43,948 nt of DNA. Origin: Propionibacteriaceae bacterium (GTDB lineage: Bacteria > Actinomycetota > Actinomycetes > Propionibacteriales > Propionibacteriaceae). The position numbers and the translations under genes are program-made. The stretch's first letter is position 1; each line of letters begins with the position of its first letter. The stretch spans positions 1 to 43,948 of the forward strand of contig JADGPA010000028.1 in NCBI GenBank assembly GCA_017882685.1, written 5' to 3'. The notes beneath the pieces are model-generated. The model was given only the letters and a program-made list of their open reading frames with translations. It searched no databases and was not told the origin of the DNA. Shown piece after piece: positions 14,897 to 23,143 of the stretch.

Positions 14897-16081
14897 GTGC
14901 AGCACATACCCGACGTCGAGCGCCGCGCGCGGCTTGCCCGGCGCCACGGCATCCACCCCGAGCACCGCTACCCCGACCCGGTCAGCGCCACGCGCGCAAT
15001 GACCGTCCTGCACGCCACCGAACCGCCCACAGTCCACCTCTCCCTGCAGGCCCGGGTCGATGCGTTGAGCGTCGCCGACGTCGACGCCGTCCTCTATGAT
15101 TCCCGGCTGCTGGTCAAGCAGCTGGCCATGCGCCGAACCCTCTTCGCCTTCCCTCGCGACCTCCTTCCGGCCGCCTGGGGCAGCGCGTCGGCTCGTGTGG
15201 CGACCGCCGAGTTCCGCCGCCTCGCCCAGGACGTCACCAAGGCCGGCGTGGCCGCAGACGGCGCGGCCTGGGTGGAGACCGCAGCCCAGGCCGTCCTCGA
15301 CCACCTCGCCGAAGCAGAGTCACTGGACGCCGCAACGCTGCGCCAGGAGGTGCCGATGCTGGAGGCGAGGATCGTCTTCGGGACCGGCAAGTGGAGCCAG
15401 GAGAGCCCGGTGGCCCCGCGCATCCTCACCCTGCTCGGCGCCCGCGGCCTGCTCGTGCGCGGCAACAACGTGCACCACTGGCGCATCTCCCGCCCCCGCT
15501 GGACGACCATGGCCACCTGGCTGGATGGCGACGTGCCCAAGCCGATGCCCGAGGCCGACGGGTACGCCGAACTCGTCCGCCGCTGGCTGTGGACCTTCGG
15601 CCCCGGCACCGAGGCCGACATCGTCTGGTGGCTGGGCGCCACCAAAGCCGCGGTACGACGGGCACTGGCCGACGTGGACGCGGCGCAGGTCTCCCTCGAT
15701 TCCGGCGACACCGGCTGGGTGCTGCCCGGCGACGATGAAGCCGGACAGTCGGTGACTCCCTGGGCCGCGCTCCTGCCCGCCCTCGACCCGACCACCATGG
15801 GCTGGAAGGAGCGCGCCTTCTACCTCGACCCGGAGGACGTGCCCTACCTGTTCGACTACGCGGGCAACGGCGGCACCACCGCCTGGTGGAACGGCAGGAT
15901 CGTCGGCTGCTGGGTGCAGGCAGAGGACGGCACCGTCCGGGTCGTCTACCGCGGCGAGCCCGGCGACCAGGCCCGCGAAGCCCTCGAAGAGGAGGCCTCC
16001 CGCCTCACCCGCTGGTTCGGCGGCGAAGTGGTGAGCTCGGTGTACGCCTCGCCGCAGATGCGCGGCGAGCGGCTAACCTAG
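14897..16081 (+). CDS. Winged-helix DNA-binding protein of the HTH_42 (AlkZ/YcaQ-like) family
   Basis: The 394-residue protein carries the family's marks: the N-terminal ERRARLARRHGI, then TRAMTVLHATEPPTVHLSLQ, DAVLYDSRLLVKQLAMRRTL, several winged-helix units (WRISRPRW, LVRRWLWTFGPGTEADIVWW) and the C-terminal GTTAWWNGRIVGCWVQ. HTH_42 proteins include the DNA glycosylase AlkZ, which removes bulky or crosslinked adducts, and E. coli YcaQ. The catalytic QxQ or QxD motif of AlkZ is not obvious here beyond SLQAR, so glycosylase activity is uncertain. I prefer GTG 14897 because homologues start near HIPDxERRARL; a TTG at 14876 is possible. It is divergent from the clpP operon. Confidence 0.8.
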   Translation: MQHIPDVERRARLARRHGIHPEHRYPDPVSATRAMTVLHATEPPTVHLSLQARVDALSVADVDAVLYDSRLLVKQLAMRRTLFAFPRDLLPAAWGSASARVATAEFRRLAQDVTKAGVAADGAAWVETAAQAVLDHLAEAESLDAATLRQEVPMLEARIVFGTGKWSQESPVAPRILTLLGARGLLVRGNNVHHWRISRPRWTTMATWLDGDVPKPMPEADGYAELVRRWLWTFGPGTEADIVWWLGATKAAVRRALADVDAAQVSLDSGDTGWVLPGDDEAGQSVTPWAALLPALDPTTMGWKERAFYLDPEDVPYLFDYAGNGGTTAWWNGRIVGCWVQAEDGTVRVVYRGEPGDQAREALEEEASRLTRWFGGEVVSSVYASPQMRGERLT

Positions 16082-16135
16082 AGGCATGTGGATCTGACCT
16101 CTCGCCCTGCTCCAGCCAGCGATTGAGGTCCACCA

Positions 16136-17785
16136 ATGCCCGCATCCCTCTTCCTTTCCGGCGTCGCCGCGTCCTTCGGCGCGCAACCGCTGTTCTCCGG
16201 TCTCGACCTCACCCTCGCACCCGGTGACGTCACCGCCCTTGTGGGCCCCAACGGCTCCGGCAAGACCACCCTCCTGCGCATCATCGCCCGCGAGCATGGC
16301 GCTGACGCCGGCACGGTACGCGTGGCCCCGCCCGACGCCACGGTTGGCTATTTGCCACAATCGCCGCCGACGGCCACGGAATCGATCCTCGACTACGTTC
16401 GCCGTCGCACCGGCATCGCAGCTGCACAGCGGCAGTTCGAGCACGCAGCCGAGGCACTCGCAGGGCACCCCGAGGACGGAGACGCCTACACGCGCGCCCT
16501 CGATCGCTGGCTGGGCCTCGGTGGCGCCGACCTCGAGGTGCGCCTTGCCAAAGTCCTGGCCCGGGTCGGGCTGGACGCGGCCCTCGACCGTCCGCTCGGC
16601 ACCCTGTCCGGGGGCCAGGCTTCGCGCGCCGGGCTCGCCTCCATCCTGGTCAGCCGCTACGACCTGCTGCTTCTCGACGAACCCACCAACAACCTCGACC
16701 TGGCCGGGGTTGATGCGATCACCGACTTCGTCCACGACTTCCCTGCCCCGGTGCTCGTCGCGTCCCATGACCGGGCGTTCCTCGACGCCGTCGCCACCTC
16801 CGTCCTCGAGCTCGACCTGCCGCAGCAGACCGTGAACCACTACGCCGGCGGCTGGTCGGAGTACCGCGCTGCCCGCGCCCTCGCCCGCGCCCAGGCGGAG
16901 GCCGCTCACGCCACCTACGCAGGCCAGCAGGAGGACCTCGTCGAGCAGGCCCGCCGCAAGACCGAGTGGGCGCGCGAAGGCCGAGCGAAGTCGGCGCGGC
17001 TGGGGCCCGGGATGAAGCTGGAGAAGAAGTACCGCGAGGACCGCGCCCGCCGCATGGACCAGCGGGCGGCCCGGGTTCGCGACGCGGTCGAGCGCCTGCC
17101 CGAAGTGGAGCAGCCGCGCAAGGAGTGGGAGCTGCGATATGCCATCACGCAGGCACCCCCCTCCGCCGACGTCGTCCTCACCCTCGACCAGGTGACGGTC
17201 CGCAACGGAGCGTTCACCGTTGGCCCCGTCTCCGCCCAGGTCGGACGCGGCGAGCGAATCGCCCTCGTCGGCGACAACGGCTCGGGCAAGTCCACCCTGC
17301 TGGCAGCCCTCCACGGCGAGCGTCCGGTCGTTGCGGGACGCATCTCCTGGGGAGCCCGGTTGGCGCTCGGACGCCTCGACCAGTCCCGTGACGCCATCGG
17401 CGGGCGCGAACCCCTGCTCGATCAGGTGATGGCGGCACTCGGCTCGACCGACGCGGCCACCACCCGCACGCTGCTGGCCAAGTTCGGCCTCGGCGCTGAA
17501 CACGTCGGCCGGGCCGGGGACACCCTCTCTCTCGGCGAGCGGACGCGGGCAGCGCTGGCGGTGCTGCAGGGACGGGCCGTCAACGTGGTCGTGCTCGACG
17601 AGCCGACCAACCACCTCGACGTTGCCGGTATCGAGCAACTCCAGGCTGCGCTCGTCGAGTTCACCGGCACGCTGCTCATCGTCACCCATGACCGGGCGCT
17701 GCTGGCCGCGCTGGCCCCGTCCGCAACGTGGGACTTCACGCGCACGGGCGATGCCGCAGCCGTGCGCGTGAACTCCAGACGGTGA
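16136..17785 (+). CDS. ABC-F family ATPase
   Basis: A 549-residue soluble twin-ATPase with no membrane segment. First domain: Walker A GPNGSGKTTLL, signature LSGGQASRAGLAS, Walker B LLLLDEPTNNLDLAG. Second domain: Walker A GDNGSGKSTLL, signature LSLGERTRAAL, Walker B VVVLDEPTNHLDVAG and switch His in IVTHDRALL. The linker (about 245-330) is rich in Arg, Lys and Glu and likely a coiled coil (the P-site-reaching arm). ABC-F proteins act on the ribosome, in translation rescue or antibiotic protection. The actinobacterial branch nearest to this wording is usually labelled macrolide-type resistance or Uup-like, so the specific role is open. ATG 16136 has GAGG upstream. A strong hairpin follows. 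Confidence 0.9.
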   Translation: MPASLFLSGVAASFGAQPLFSGLDLTLAPGDVTALVGPNGSGKTTLLRIIAREHGADAGTVRVAPPDATVGYLPQSPPTATESILDYVRRRTGIAAAQRQFEHAAEALAGHPEDGDAYTRALDRWLGLGGADLEVRLAKVLARVGLDAALDRPLGTLSGGQASRAGLASILVSRYDLLLLDEPTNNLDLAGVDAITDFVHDFPAPVLVASHDRAFLDAVATSVLELDLPQQTVNHYAGGWSEYRAARALARAQAEAAHATYAGQQEDLVEQARRKTEWAREGRAKSARLGPGMKLEKKYREDRARRMDQRAARVRDAVERLPEVEQPRKEWELRYAITQAPPSADVVLTLDQVTVRNGAFTVGPVSAQVGRGERIALVGDNGSGKSTLLAALHGERPVVAGRISWGARLALGRLDQSRDAIGGREPLLDQVMAALGSTDAATTRTLLAKFGLGAEHVGRAGDTLSLGERTRAALAVLQGRAVNVVVLDEPTNHLDVAGIEQLQAALVEFTGTLLIVTHDRALLAALAPSATWDFTRTGDAAAVRVNSRR

Positions 17786-17793
17786 GGTCGGTA

Positions 17794-17827
17794 GCCGCGG
17801 CGGCGACCCCCCACACACCGCCGCGGC
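17794..17827 (+). terminator. GC-rich hairpin after the ABC-F gene
   Basis: GCCGCGGCGG (17794-17803) pairs perfectly with CCGCCGCGGC (17818-17827) around a 14-base loop, starting 8 bases after the ABC-F stop codon. There is no U-tract; the position and stability suggest an actinobacterial-type terminator that separates ABC-F from the S8-CHAT operon. Confidence 0.55.
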
Positions 17828-17877
17828 CCGTCCTGGTCGCTCCCCCCGAATCGTCCAGGCCGTCCGACCATGCCCGT

Positions 17878-18031
17878 CAGAGTGCTCAGGTAGGCGCGTG
17901 ATACATCGCGGTGATCGCTCTCATCCATGGGCATGAACGCCGTCGTGTATCAGAGTGCTTACCGGTGTCTCTACCCAGGTGAGGATGTGGCTGCATAGAG
18001 TGCGGTCACAGCCGGACTCAGGAGGTTCCCC
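17878..18031 (+). promoter_or_regulatory. Probable control region of the S8-sigma-CHAT operon
   Basis: Between the terminator and the GTG at 18032 are a direct repeat CAGAGTGCT (17878-17886 and 17951-17959) and an inverted pair TGATACA (17899-17905) and TGTATCA (17946-17952). A strong Shine-Dalgarno CAGGAGGT (18019-18026) precedes the start. The repeats may be sites for the operon's own sigma factor or for another regulator; I cannot pick a defined -35/-10 pair. Confidence 0.4.
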
Positions 18032-19603
18032 GTGATCCGAGTGCTCGACCCCACCACCGCCATCGTGCGTCCCGACCAGGAGATCGGCGACACCGTCTAC
18101 ATCTCCGACCGCCTCCTCGTGCGCGGCGACCAGCTCTGGACGCCGGACGCACGTGTCACGGGCGTGCTGAAGCGGCTCGGGCTTGGCTTGCGCCCACCGG
18201 CGCGCTATCGCGACTTCAAGGAGATTCCGCACCGGCCTGAGCGCGACCGGCAGTACGGGCTGGAGTCGGAGCAGGTCGTCGGTCTCGAACTGGTCGTCAT
18301 CGACCCGGCGGGCGCGCAGGCGCCTGATGCGTGGAACGTCCTGCAGCAGATCCGCATTGCGGCCCCCGATGTCGCCCGGGCCTTCGAGCTCGTGCACGTG
18401 CTGTTCGCCACGTCAGGGGAGCTGTCCGGCGTCGGCAAGGGTGGCAGCCACGTCCCCGGCATCGGCAAGGGTGGCAGCCACGTCCCCGGCATCGGGATGG
18501 GTCCCGACGAATTCGGCGTACCCGGCTACGGCGGCAAGGCCCCGGTTGCTGTGGTGATGGCCGACCCGTCCCGCACGGCCCCGCGCCTGAACCGCCCACC
18601 GGTGGTTGTCATGCCGGACACCGGCATCGGTGACCACCCCTGGTTCCCGGACGAAGCTGTCGTCGGCGTCAACGCCGCACCCCCGGCATCGCTGGGGGTC
18701 CAGATCGTCGGCGATCCCGTCGCCGACCGTGGCACGGGGATCACCTCGCGGCTGACCGGCGAGTTCGACCGGCTCGCCGGTCACGGCACGTTCATCGCCG
18801 GCCTCGTCCGCCAGACCGCGCCTTCCGCGCGGCTGCAATCGCAAGCGATCATGACTTCCGACGGTCTCGCGGCGGAGGACGACGTTCTCGAACTCCTGCA
18901 GGACCTGCTGGATGACCAACTGAAGGCGCTCGCCACCAACGACGCCGCATCGATCGTCGACGTGCTGACCCTGTCCTTCGGGTGCTACCACGAGGACCTC
19001 GCGGACGAGGACAGCGACCCGTCCGGGCTTACCGCGACCAACTTCGCCACGATCCTTCGTGACCTGGGCAAGGTCGGAATCCTCATCGTCGCCGGGGCCG
19101 GAAACGACGCCACGTCGCGTCCGTTCCTGCCGGCCGCCTTCGCCGGCAGCACCGACACCGGCAGCGGCGCCCTGCCGCTGGTCAGCGTCGGTTCGCTCAA
19201 TCCGAACCAGAGCAAGGTCTCCCTGTTCTCCAACAGCGGCACGTGGGTCACCACCTACCGCCACGGGGCTGCGATCGTCTCGACGCTGCCGCGCAAGCAG
19301 AACGCCAGCAGCCAGGCCTCCGCCGACGTTGCCGGCATCGACACCCTTCCCGGGGCCGAGCAACAGGGCGTGATCGCCGGCACGGCACCACGTCCGCCGG
19401 ACCGGGCGACGATCGACCTGGACGACTACACCAGCGGCTTCGGCGTCTGGAGCGGCACGTCGTTCGCTGCCCCCGTCCTTGCCGGGCAGCTCGCCCACGC
19501 CATCTCCATGCTCGGCAGCGAAGCGACCGACCTCACCTCGATGCAGAAGCGTGGTTGGGACGCACTCGCCCGCGTCCTGCACCCGAAGAGGCTGCTGCGA
19601 TGA
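18032..19603 (+). CDS. Cytosolic subtilisin-like S8 peptidase, first gene of the CHAT operon
   Basis: 523 residues without signal peptide or membrane helix. The S8 triad is complete: Asp196 in VVVMPDTGIGDHPW, His251 in GHGTFIAGL and Ser477 in GVWSGTSFAAPVLAG; Asn358 in VAGAGND is the oxyanion residue. Residues 1-130 form a domain of unknown type rich in beta strands and acidic helices. A glycine-rich linker (about 132-168) contains two exact copies of GKGGSHVPGI, encoded by a 30-bp tandem duplication. The stop overlaps the sigma-factor start (ATGA), so the two are translated together. I infer an intracellular, possibly zymogen-like protease acting with the CHAT protease encoded downstream; substrates are unknown. 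Confidence 0.88.
   Translation: MIRVLDPTTAIVRPDQEIGDTVYISDRLLVRGDQLWTPDARVTGVLKRLGLGLRPPARYRDFKEIPHRPERDRQYGLESEQVVGLELVVIDPAGAQAPDAWNVLQQIRIAAPDVARAFELVHVLFATSGELSGVGKGGSHVPGIGKGGSHVPGIGMGPDEFGVPGYGGKAPVAVVMADPSRTAPRLNRPPVVVMPDTGIGDHPWFPDEAVVGVNAAPPASLGVQIVGDPVADRGTGITSRLTGEFDRLAGHGTFIAGLVRQTAPSARLQSQAIMTSDGLAAEDDVLELLQDLLDDQLKALATNDAASIVDVLTLSFGCYHEDLADEDSDPSGLTATNFATILRDLGKVGILIVAGAGNDATSRPFLPAAFAGSTDTGSGALPLVSVGSLNPNQSKVSLFSNSGTWVTTYRHGAAIVSTLPRKQNASSQASADVAGIDTLPGAEQQGVIAGTAPRPPDRATIDLDDYTSGFGVWSGTSFAAPVLAGQLAHAISMLGSEATDLTSMQKRGWDALARVLHPKRLLR
18432..18491 (+). repeat. Exact 30-bp tandem duplication in the S8 peptidase linker
   Basis: Bases 18432-18461 and 18462-18491 are identical and in frame, each encoding ten residues around GKGGSHVPGI. 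Degenerate flanking pieces (GIGMGPDEF, GVPGYGG) suggest earlier units. Perfect identity points to a recent expansion or a unit prone to slippage. Confidence 0.85.
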
Positions 19604-20163
19604 ACACGTCGCTCGGCGCCCAGGCTGCGAGCGCGTTCGTCGCCTACCGGGAGGGTGACCGTGGCCAGTTGCGGACGTTGGTGACACTGCTGACTCCGCT
19701 GCTGTGGCATACCGCGCGGGCCCAGAACGCAACCAAGGAAGTGGCAGAGGACGCAATCCAGACCGCCTGGCTGCGCCTGGTGGACGCCGCCGACAGCATC
19801 ACCGACCCGAAGGGTGTGGTCTCCTGGCTGGTGATCACGGTCAAGCGGGAGAGCTGGCGACTGTTGCGGCTCGCCGGGCGTGACGTCACCTCTGAGTGGG
19901 GCGTACCGGAGACGGCAGACGAAACCACGCCGGAGGACCTCGCGATCACGTCCGACCAGCAGCGGCTCCTTTGGGGCCACGTGAACGACCTGCCCGAGCG
20001 CTGCCGCACCCTGTTGCGGGTGATCGCCTTCGCAGCGAGTCCCGACTATGCCGGGGTCGCTGCCAGCCTCGGCATGCCGGTGGGCAGCATCGGCCCCACC
20101 CGGGGACGCTGCCTGGCCAGGCTGAGATCAATGCTTCTTTCCGATCCGAGTTGGGAGGCCTGA
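19600..20163 (+). CDS. ECF-type sigma-70 family RNA polymerase sigma factor
   Basis: 187 residues. Region 2 lies around EVAEDAIQTAWLRLVDAAD and VVSWLVITVKRESWRLLR (about 45-90); region 4 around LPERCRTLLRVIAFAASPDY and SLGMPVGSIGPTRGRCLARL (about 130-180). Regions 1 and 3 are absent, as in ECF sigma factors. The start codon ATG overlaps the S8 stop (ATGA). The next gene starts 1 base after its stop. There is no typical transmembrane anti-sigma gene; the following 155-residue soluble protein is the best candidate for a controlling partner. It probably transcribes its own operon and perhaps further targets. Confidence 0.88.
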   Translation: MNTSLGAQAASAFVAYREGDRGQLRTLVTLLTPLLWHTARAQNATKEVAEDAIQTAWLRLVDAADSITDPKGVVSWLVITVKRESWRLLRLAGRDVTSEWGVPETADETTPEDLAITSDQQRLLWGHVNDLPERCRTLLRVIAFAASPDYAGVAASLGMPVGSIGPTRGRCLARLRSMLLSDPSWEA

Positions 20164-20164
20164 A

Positions 20165-20632
20165 ATGCCCCAGGAGAACTACCCGGGAGCAGACGCCCCG
20201 ATGGACGCGACCGACGAGCGCATCCTCGTCGGCTTGGCGACCCTGTACGACGCCATCGACCCGATGCCGTCCGACCTCGTGGACCGGATCGACTTCGCAC
20301 TCGCCGTCGCCGAGCTCGAGGCCGACATCGCAGAGCTCACCCGTGGCGAACTGGTCGGCGTCCGCAGCGAGGAGACCGACTCGGTCACGTTCACCAGCGG
20401 CTCCCTGAGCCTGATGGTGACAACGGTGCGCTCGGCCCACCACGTGCGGGTCGACGGCTGGGTGACCAGCCCCGGCGCCGACGTGGACGTGGTCGGTGAG
20501 GGCGTCACCCGCACCGTCACAGCCGACGCAGGAGGACGCTTCTCGCTCGACGAGATTCCGCGGGGCCGCGCCCACTTCGTGGTGCGCCGCGAAGGCTACC
20601 GTCCGGTGATCACCCCGTCGATGGAGATCTGA
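20165..20632 (+). CDS. Small acidic protein with carboxypeptidase-regulatory-like domain; possible sigma partner
   Basis: 155 residues, no signal peptide or membrane helix. The N-terminal half (MDATDERILVGLATLYDAID, PMPSDLVDRIDFALAVAELE) is a helical acidic segment like those found at the start of anti-sigma-type proteins. The C-terminal part (about 95-150: VRVDGWVTSPGADVDVV, GGRFSLDEIPRGRAHFVV) has the beta-sandwich wording of carboxypeptidase-regulatory-like domains. It lies between the sigma factor and the CHAT protease, which makes it a candidate anti-sigma factor, protease substrate or adaptor (inference). It starts with ATG 20165, one base after the sigma stop, with GGGAGGCC before it. 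Confidence 0.75.
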   Translation: MPQENYPGADAPMDATDERILVGLATLYDAIDPMPSDLVDRIDFALAVAELEADIAELTRGELVGVRSEETDSVTFTSGSLSLMVTTVRSAHHVRVDGWVTSPGADVDVVGEGVTRTVTADAGGRFSLDEIPRGRAHFVVRREGYRPVITPSMEI

Positions 20633-23130
20633 CGGCGTCGGCAGAGCGCGGAGACCCACTCGCCCGCGCCCGGGAGCTCCGGCTCGCGGGCCTGGCCGAC
20701 AACTCCGCCGGACGCCCGGTGCGGGCCGCCCGCAAGCTGCGGACGGCCCTCAAGCTGCTGGATACCCAGCCTTCCTCGCACGACGTGGACGTGGTCCGCG
20801 TGGCCTGCCTGCTCACCCTTGCGATGGCCGAACTCCTCTCGGCGGGCCTCGACGCAGCGACCGGCCGTCTCGCCGAAGCCGCGGAGGTGGCCGGGAACGA
20901 CCCGGAACTGGTGGCACGATGCCGCTGCCAACGGGGAATCGTGCTCGTGCGCACCGGAGACTTCGCCCAGGCAGCACGTGAACTCGATGCCGTTGAACTG
21001 CAGTGGTTCACGGCCCGGGAGCGCGCCGCCATCCGGGTGAACCGTGGCGTCATCAACTTCGAGCTGGGACGGCCGGCGGACGCGGAACCCGAGTATGCGG
21101 CGGCAGCCCGCCTCGCCGCCGAGGCGGGCGATGAGCAGTTGCGCTACATGGCCGAGTTCAATCGCGGGTACGCCAGCTACCTCACCGGCGACCTGCCGGG
21201 AGCCCTGTCGCGAATGGCGGCGGCGGAGGCGATCGAGGCCGACGTGTACCGGGGGACGTCACTGTTCGCCCTCGCCCGCGTGCTCGGCGAGGCCGGGCTG
21301 CTCGACCAGGCTCTCGAGACCCTCGATCGCGCTCAGGCGGCGTCCCACCAGGGTGACCGCATTCTGCGCGCCGAGATCGAGCGGGAGCGCGCCGTGCTCC
21401 TGCGACTGACCGGGGAGTTCGCCGACGCGGCCCGGGCGGCGCGCGCAGCCAAGGCTGCCTTCCACCGACTGGACGCGCCTGATCCGGAGGCGGCCGCTGC
21501 GCTGATCGCCCTGGATTGCGACCTCAGCCGCGGTCGGAGGCTGCCTGAGGTGCTCCTCGGCGCTCTCGCGCACGAGACCATGGCGAGGGAGTTCGGGGAC
21601 AGGGACCTGATTGCCCGCAGCATCGCAGTTGCCGCGGAGGCCGCGTCACGACTCGGGCGACCCGACGTGGCAAGCGCTGCACTCCGCCGGTATCCGAAAG
21701 AGTCCCACGGCTTGGTGATCCACCTGCGACACGTCTACGCCGCCGCTGTGACAGATGTCGCCGCCGGGCGCTCCCCGCGACGCCGGCTGGCAGCGGCAGC
21801 CGCAGACCTCGCCTCGAGCCAGGCCACCAGCGGGTCGCTCGACTCCCGCGCCGCCCGCAAGGTGCTCAGCCTGCGGCTTGCAGCGCTCGACATCGGCCTC
21901 GCCGTCGACCACGGGCCCACCGACGTGCTGCGCACCCTCGAACGCTGGGCCAAGGGGTTGCCCGCCGTCCGTCCTCCCGCTGATCCGCATCAGGCGGAAC
22001 TCACGCAGCGGCTGAGGTCGTTGTCGCAGGCGCTCCGCGACGAGCCTCAGGCGCCGGAGGCAGCGGCCCATCGTGCAGAGTCGGCGCGGCTGCAGCGCCA
22101 GCTCACCGACCTGGGTCTGGCGCAGCGCCAACAGGACACGGCCGGTGCTGCCGTCCCCGAACTCGGCGAAGCACTGGCCGGCATCACCGCCGCCGGCCGG
22201 GACCTGGTGTGGTTGTTCCCGCATGATGGCGGGCTGTGGGGTGTCGGGGCGGTCGCCGGACGCCGCCGGCTCACCAGGCTGGCCGACCTCGACCGGTGCC
22301 TGGAGGCAGCGCGGCGGCTCCAGGCCGACCTGCGGGCAGCGGCGCACCGGCCCGGCGGCCCGCTGCGGGAAGCGATCGATTCCTCGCTGGCCACCGGGCT
22401 GGACTGGCTGGACGAGGCCGTCGTCCGGCCGTGGCGGTTGCGCTCGCCCGGGCTCGTCGTGATCGGCACGCACGCCGTGTCGTCTGTGCCGTGGGGCCGA
22501 TTGCCGTCGCTGGCCGGCCTGCCGGTGACGGTCGCCCGCTCTGCCACCGAGTGGGCGGCGCATCGCTCGGCGTCGGCTTCTGCCTCGGTCGCCGTGCTGA
22601 CCGGGCCGGGACTCAATCACGCCCAGGCGGAGGCCACGCAGGTCGCCGCTGCCTGGCCCGGCTCCCGGCTGGTCTGTGACGCGCGCGCGGCCGACCTGGT
22701 CTCAGCCCTTGCCGGCGCCGACGTCGTGCACGTCGCAGCCCACGGCCAGCACCAGCCGTCGAGCCCGCTGTTCTCCTCGCTGCGGATGGCCGACGGTGAC
22801 GTCTACGCGCACGAACTTCCGGCGGGTGCGATCCGGGCGCGCCACGTTGTGCTGTCGGCCTGTGACGTCGGGACGGCCCAGGTGCGACCCGGCGACGAGC
22901 CGCTAGGGCTGGCCCACACCCTGCTCGCGACCGGGGTGACCTCCGTGGTCGCTGCGGTCGCTCCCGTTCCGGACGACGAGACCGCAGCCGTCATGGCGGC
23001 CTACCACCATCGGCTGGCGGCGGGCCAGCCCAGCGACGAGGCCCTCGCAGGGGCCGGCGCGGGCTCGGCTTTCGTCGTCCTTGGCTCCAGTTGGGCGGCG
23101 ACAGCTCTTCCCGAGGCGGGCATCAAGTAA
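20629..23130 (+). CDS. TPR-CHAT caspase-like protease
   Basis: About 833 residues. The first half consists of helical TPR-like repeats (ARARELRLAGLADNSAGRP, AARKLRTALKLLD, NRGVINFELGRPADAEPEY, YLTGDLPGALSRMAAAEA, GLLDQALETLDRAQAA). The C-terminal CHAT domain (about 515-830) is a caspase/separase-type cysteine protease with His705 in VHVAAHGQHQ and Cys745 in VVLSACDVG, both at the expected ends of strands. It has no signal or membrane segments. The start is unusual: no ATG, GTG or TTG is available before 20719, yet residues encoded from 20632 on already look like a TPR helix, so I place the start at CTG 20629 in a CTGA overlap with the preceding stop. GTG 20719 is the alternative (803 residues). 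Likely the sensor-effector protease of the operon. Confidence 0.85.
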   Translation: MTASAERGDPLARARELRLAGLADNSAGRPVRAARKLRTALKLLDTQPSSHDVDVVRVACLLTLAMAELLSAGLDAATGRLAEAAEVAGNDPELVARCRCQRGIVLVRTGDFAQAARELDAVELQWFTARERAAIRVNRGVINFELGRPADAEPEYAAAARLAAEAGDEQLRYMAEFNRGYASYLTGDLPGALSRMAAAEAIEADVYRGTSLFALARVLGEAGLLDQALETLDRAQAASHQGDRILRAEIERERAVLLRLTGEFADAARAARAAKAAFHRLDAPDPEAAAALIALDCDLSRGRRLPEVLLGALAHETMAREFGDRDLIARSIAVAAEAASRLGRPDVASAALRRYPKESHGLVIHLRHVYAAAVTDVAAGRSPRRRLAAAAADLASSQATSGSLDSRAARKVLSLRLAALDIGLAVDHGPTDVLRTLERWAKGLPAVRPPADPHQAELTQRLRSLSQALRDEPQAPEAAAHRAESARLQRQLTDLGLAQRQQDTAGAAVPELGEALAGITAAGRDLVWLFPHDGGLWGVGAVAGRRRLTRLADLDRCLEAARRLQADLRAAAHRPGGPLREAIDSSLATGLDWLDEAVVRPWRLRSPGLVVIGTHAVSSVPWGRLPSLAGLPVTVARSATEWAAHRSASASASVAVLTGPGLNHAQAEATQVAAAWPGSRLVCDARAADLVSALAGADVVHVAAHGQHQPSSPLFSSLRMADGDVYAHELPAGAIRARHVVLSACDVGTAQVRPGDEPLGLAHTLLATGVTSVVAAVAPVPDDETAAVMAAYHHRLAAGQPSDEALAGAGAGSAFVVLGSSWAATALPEAGIK

Positions 23131-23143
23131 TACGCTGTACTAC
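23127..23143 (+). promoter_or_regulatory. Palindromic operator overlapping the RHH gene start
   Basis: GTAATACGCTGTACTAC is a palindrome of two GTANTAC half sites separated by GCT; each half is itself palindromic. It ends on the base before the ATG at 23144 and includes the stop codon of the CHAT gene. TACGCT (23131-23136) inside it can serve as -10 box of a leaderless promoter. Bound repressor would block RNA polymerase, as in ribbon-helix-helix autoregulation. Confidence 0.6.

Noticed and set aside
14747-15304. Extended N-terminus or extra gene upstream of clpP on the minus strand
   Set aside because: It lies antisense to the conserved HTH_42 gene and runs across the probable clpP promoter; no homology-like content.
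18032-23130. Type III-E CRISPR locus (craspase) because of TPR-CHAT next to a sigma factor
   Set aside because: No CRISPR array, no gRAMP/Cas7-11 gene and no Cas1 in the window; only the CHAT-sigma logic is shared.
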